Shown: piece by piece, positions 37,188 to 39,159 of the stretch | Position numbering within the stretch: the first letter of the stretch is position 1 | Layout: each line of letters opens with the position of its first letter | Translations under genes and position numbers: made by a program | Assembly (NCBI RefSeq): GCF_020740895.1 | Contig: NZ_JAILXP010000017.1 | Span: 1-39,159, forward strand | Origin: Streptomyces sp. UNOB3_S3 | GTDB taxonomy: Bacteria; Actinomycetota; Actinomycetes; Streptomycetales; Streptomycetaceae | Length of the DNA stretch: 39,159 bases | Direction: 5' to 3' | The notes under the pieces: model-generated | Database searches by the model: none | What the model was told of the DNA's origin: nothing | The model's input: only the letters and a program-made list of their open reading frames with translations

Positions 37188-38332
37188 CCCGCCCGCGCGG
37201 CGGCCCGCTCCGTCGTCGCGATCGTCGCCGAGCCGACGACGCGGGTGTCGTCGTAGAGGACGATCGCCTGGCCGGGGGCCACGCCGCGGACCGGCTCGGT
37301 GAAGCGGACGCGGAGCTCGTCGCCGACGAGCTCGGCCGTCACCTCGGTCTCGCCGCCGTGGGCGCGCAGCTGGGCCGTGTACGTGCCGGGGCCGGCCGGG
37401 GCCACGCCGCACCAGCGGGGCTTGATGGCGGTGAGGGCCGAGACGTCCAGGGCCTCCACCGGGCCCACCGTCACGGTGTTGTTCACCGGGGAGATGTCCA
37501 GGACATAGCGGGGCTTGCCGTCCGGGGCCGGGCGGCCGATGCGCAGGCCCTTGCGCTGGCCGATGGTGAAGCCGTAGGCGCCTTCGTGGGTGCCGAGCGT
37601 CGCGCCGGTCTCGTCGACGATGTCGCCCTCGGCCCGGCCCAGGCGCTTCGCCAGGAAGCCCTGGGTGTCGCCGTCGGCGATGAAGCAGATGTCGTGGCTG
37701 TCGGGCTTCTTCGCCACGGCCAGGCCCCGGCGCTCCGCCTCGGCGCGGATCTCGTCCTTGGTGGTGATCGTGTCGCCCAGCGGGAACATCGCGTGGGCGA
37801 GCTGGCGCTCGTCCAGGACGCCCAGGACGTAGGACTGGTCCTTGGCCATGTCGCTGGCGCGGTGCAGCTCGCGGGTGCCGTCCTCGTTCACCACGACCGT
37901 GGCGTAGTGGCCGGTGCAGACGGCGTCGAAGCCCAGCGCGAGGGCCTTGTCCAGCAGCGCCGCGAACTTGATCTTCTCGTTGCAGCGCAGGCACGGGTTG
38001 GGCGTGCGCCCGGCCTCGTACTCGGCGATGAAGTCCTCGACGACGTCCTCGCGGAAGCGCTCGGCCAGGTCCCAGCAGTAGAAGGGGATGCCGATCACAT
38101 CGGCGGCGCGGCGGGCGTCGCGGGAGTCCTCGATGGTGCAGCAGCCGCGCGCGCCGGTGCGGAAGGACTGCGGGTTCGCGGAGAGCGCGAGGTGCACACC
38201 GGTCACGTCGTGGCCGGCTTCGACGGCGCGGGCCGCGGCGACGGCGGAGTCGACGCCGCCGGACATGGCGGCGAGCACGCGGAGCCCCTTGCGGGGGGCC
38301 TTGGGGTCGGGTGCGCCAGGGAAGTCAGTCAT
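37181..38332 (-). CDS. mnmA: tRNA-specific 2-thiouridylase
   Basis: It thiolates U34 of tRNAs for Lys, Glu and Gln using ATP and sulfur relayed from a cysteine desulfurase. The 383-residue protein has the PP-loop SGGVDSAVA (24-32), the catalytic-Cys region [14 protein letters not shown], the second Cys in [20 protein letters not shown], and the C-terminal beta-barrel ([17 protein letters not shown]). ATG at 38332 is chosen; the frame is open to 38392. TACTCT (38347-38342) lies only 9 nt before the ATG, so the transcript may be nearly leaderless. Confidence 0.96.
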   Translation of the reverse strand: MTDFPGAPDPKAPRKGLRVLAAMSGGVDSAVAAARAVEAGHDVTGVHLALSANPQSFRTGARGCCTIEDSRDARRAADVIGIPFYCWDLAERFREDVVEDFIAEYEAGRTPNPCLRCNEKIKFAALLDKALALGFDAVCTGHYATVVVNEDGTRELHRASDMAKDQSYVLGVLDERQLAHAMFPLGDTITTKDEIRAEAERRGLAVAKKPDSHDICFIADGDTQGFLAKRLGRAEGDIVDETGATLGTHEGAYGFTIGQRKGLRIGRPAPDGKPRYVLDISPVNNTVTVGPVEALDVSALTAIKPRWCGVAPAGPGTYTAQLRAHGGETEVTAELVGDELRVRFTEPVRGVAPGQAIVLYDDTRVVGSATIATTERAAARAGQ

Positions 38333-38353
38333 AACCCATCCAGAGTAAGCGAC

Positions 38354-38390
38354 GCCGCCCGGCAGGACCCGGCCGGAACCGCCGGGCGGC
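38354..38390. promoter_or_regulatory. inverted repeat in mnmA/amidase divergent gap
   Basis: Perfect 10-nt arms GCCGCCCGGC (38354-38363) and GCCGGGCGGC (38381-38390), extendable with a bulge to GACG/CGTC. It overlaps the region where an mnmA -35 should lie and is 58 nt upstream of the amidase start. It could be an operator or an RNA hairpin at either 5' end. Confidence 0.4.
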
Positions 38391-38448
38391 ACGTCGCGTT
38401 TCGCACATCAGGACGGATTTTTGATGGTGGTGTCCGGGCGGGGGACGG

Positions 38449-39108
38449 GTGGAAGCCGAACACAAGCGTGATGTCGGGCGCCGCGCGCTGCTGATCGGCG
38501 GCGCCGGTGCCGTGGCGGCGGCCGGCGCGGCCGGGTACGCGGGGCGGGACGAGCTCGCGCGCTGGTGGTGGCGCGTCGCGGGGCGGGAGCGGCCCCGCGT
38601 GGACGGGGCCGTCGACCACCCGGGCGCCGACTGGGTCGCCGCGTCGTCGGCGAACTGGCGACGGGCCTCGCGGCCGGACGACTACACCGTCGACCGGATC
38701 GTCGTCCATGTGGTGCAGGGCGACTACGGGGACGCGCTGCGGGTCTTCCGCGATCCGCTGCACAAGGCGGCCGCGCACTACGTCGTGCGGCGGGACGGGC
38801 ACGTGGCGCAGACCGTCCGCGAACTGGACGTGGCGTTCCACTCCGGGAACCGGGCGTTCAACGAACGCAGTGTCGGGATCGAGCACGAGGGGTACGTGGA
38901 GCGGCCCGGCGACTTCACGGACGCGATGTACGCGGCGTCGGCGCGGCTGGCGGCGGGGATCTGTGGCCGGTACGGGATTCCGGTGGACCGGGGGCACATC
39001 GTGGCGCACTCCGAGGTGCCCGGTGCCGATCACACCGATCCCGGGCCGGGGTGGGACTGGGAGCGGTATCTGGGGCTGGTGCGGCGGGTGCGGGCCGCAG
39101 GTGGCTGA
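38449..39108 (+). CDS. exported N-acetylmuramoyl-L-alanine amidase (amidase_2)
   Basis: A 219-residue peptidoglycan amidase that cleaves the MurNAc-L-Ala bond. The N-terminus (GRRALLIGGAGAVAAAGAAGY, about 10-30) is a twin-arginine-like signal or membrane anchor. The amidase_2 domain shows zinc ligands: His in RIVVHVVQGDY, then HIVAHSEVPGADHTDPGPGWDW supplying His and Asp, with AAAHYVVRRDG and SVGIEHEGYV in between. No wall-binding repeats are present. GTG at 38449 with GGGGA close by is used; the start could lie a few codons either way. It is divergent from mnmA. Confidence 0.9.
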   Translation: MEAEHKRDVGRRALLIGGAGAVAAAGAAGYAGRDELARWWWRVAGRERPRVDGAVDHPGADWVAASSANWRRASRPDDYTVDRIVVHVVQGDYGDALRVFRDPLHKAAAHYVVRRDGHVAQTVRELDVAFHSGNRAFNERSVGIEHEGYVERPGDFTDAMYAASARLAAGICGRYGIPVDRGHIVAHSEVPGADHTDPGPGWDWERYLGLVRRVRAAGG

Positions 39109-39122
39109 GCGCCGTCGCCGCG

Positions 39123-39159
39123 TGCGGCCCGGTGGGCCGGTTTGTGCCCACCCTCCCCC
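39123..39159. repeat. dispersed hairpin repeat, copy 2 (cut by window end)
   Basis: 39123-39153 matches 9007-9037 at 30 of 31 positions, including GGTTTGTGCCCACCC, which forms the first arm of the hairpin in copy 1. Here GGCCC-GGT-GGGCC (39127-39139) adds a small perfect stem. The second arm would lie beyond the window. It starts 15 nt past the amidase stop. Confidence 0.7.

Overview
The window is high-GC actinobacterial chromosome. Gene order, GC-rich third codon positions, GTG starts, rare TTA codons and the individual proteins all point to Streptomyces. From memory, the order (proline catabolism, serA-ilvCNB, cdgC, gatCAB, rmdB, ligA, mnmA) matches the conserved core of the S. coelicolor SCO5488-SCO5520 region. 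I see no tRNA, rRNA, CRISPR array, transposase or phage gene. Almost every very long open frame opposite these genes is a GC-bias shadow.

Layout. (1) 235-4265: proline catabolism, with P5C dehydrogenase and proline dehydrogenase in one leftward operon and a divergent PucR-type regulator. (2) 4262-8890: an accessory block of 3Fe-4S ferredoxin, CYP105-like P450, TetR regulator, divergent 14-TM MFS exporter and an unusual GntR-TetR double-HTH regulator carrying a TTA codon. (3) 9076-14796: serA, ilvC, ilvN and ilvB, all leftward. ilvB is preceded by a 13-codon leader peptide (Ile-Leu-Val-Leu) and a U-tract attenuator. (4) 14767-17820: a membrane PAS-GGDEF-EAL protein (CdgC type) with intact GGDEF and degenerate EAL, ending 33 nt before the ilvB leader peptide. 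(5) 18021-24649: 2-hydroxyacid dehydrogenase, aldo/keto reductase, lipoprotein PQQ-type sugar dehydrogenase, DUF6191 small protein, MMPL exporter and a secreted AMIN-like protein. (6) 24843-28429: gatC-gatA-small membrane protein-gatB, the small gene sharing GTGA with gatA. (7) 28665-34233: a second membrane GGDEF-EAL protein (RmdB type; intact EAL, a TTA codon), ligA and a MetE-like protein overlapping ligA by 4 nt. (8) 34278-39108: an SDR, two tandem secreted paralogues under matching promoters, a Uma2-family protein, mnmA and an exported amidase.

How the parts fit. Branched-chain amino acid and serine synthesis, tRNA-Gln/Asn amidation, tRNA thiolation and DNA ligation are housekeeping. The two c-di-GMP proteins are probably opposed in activity: a synthase-like one beside ilvB and a phosphodiesterase-like one beside ligA. 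The latter has a TTA codon, giving a possible link to bldA developmental control. The P450-ferredoxin-TetR-MFS block looks like inducible oxidation and efflux.

The less ordinary signals are mostly non-coding: leaderless divergent promoters around a TetR operator, short tandem duplications covering three stop codons, two copies of a hairpin repeat near the serA end and the right window edge, a 34-35 nt-arm hairpin between rmdB and gatC, and the shared promoter of the secreted paralogues. I do not see a clearly new multi-gene defence or biosynthetic system. The best candidates for undescribed biology are the gatA-coupled membrane protein, the secreted paralogue pair and the repeat families.
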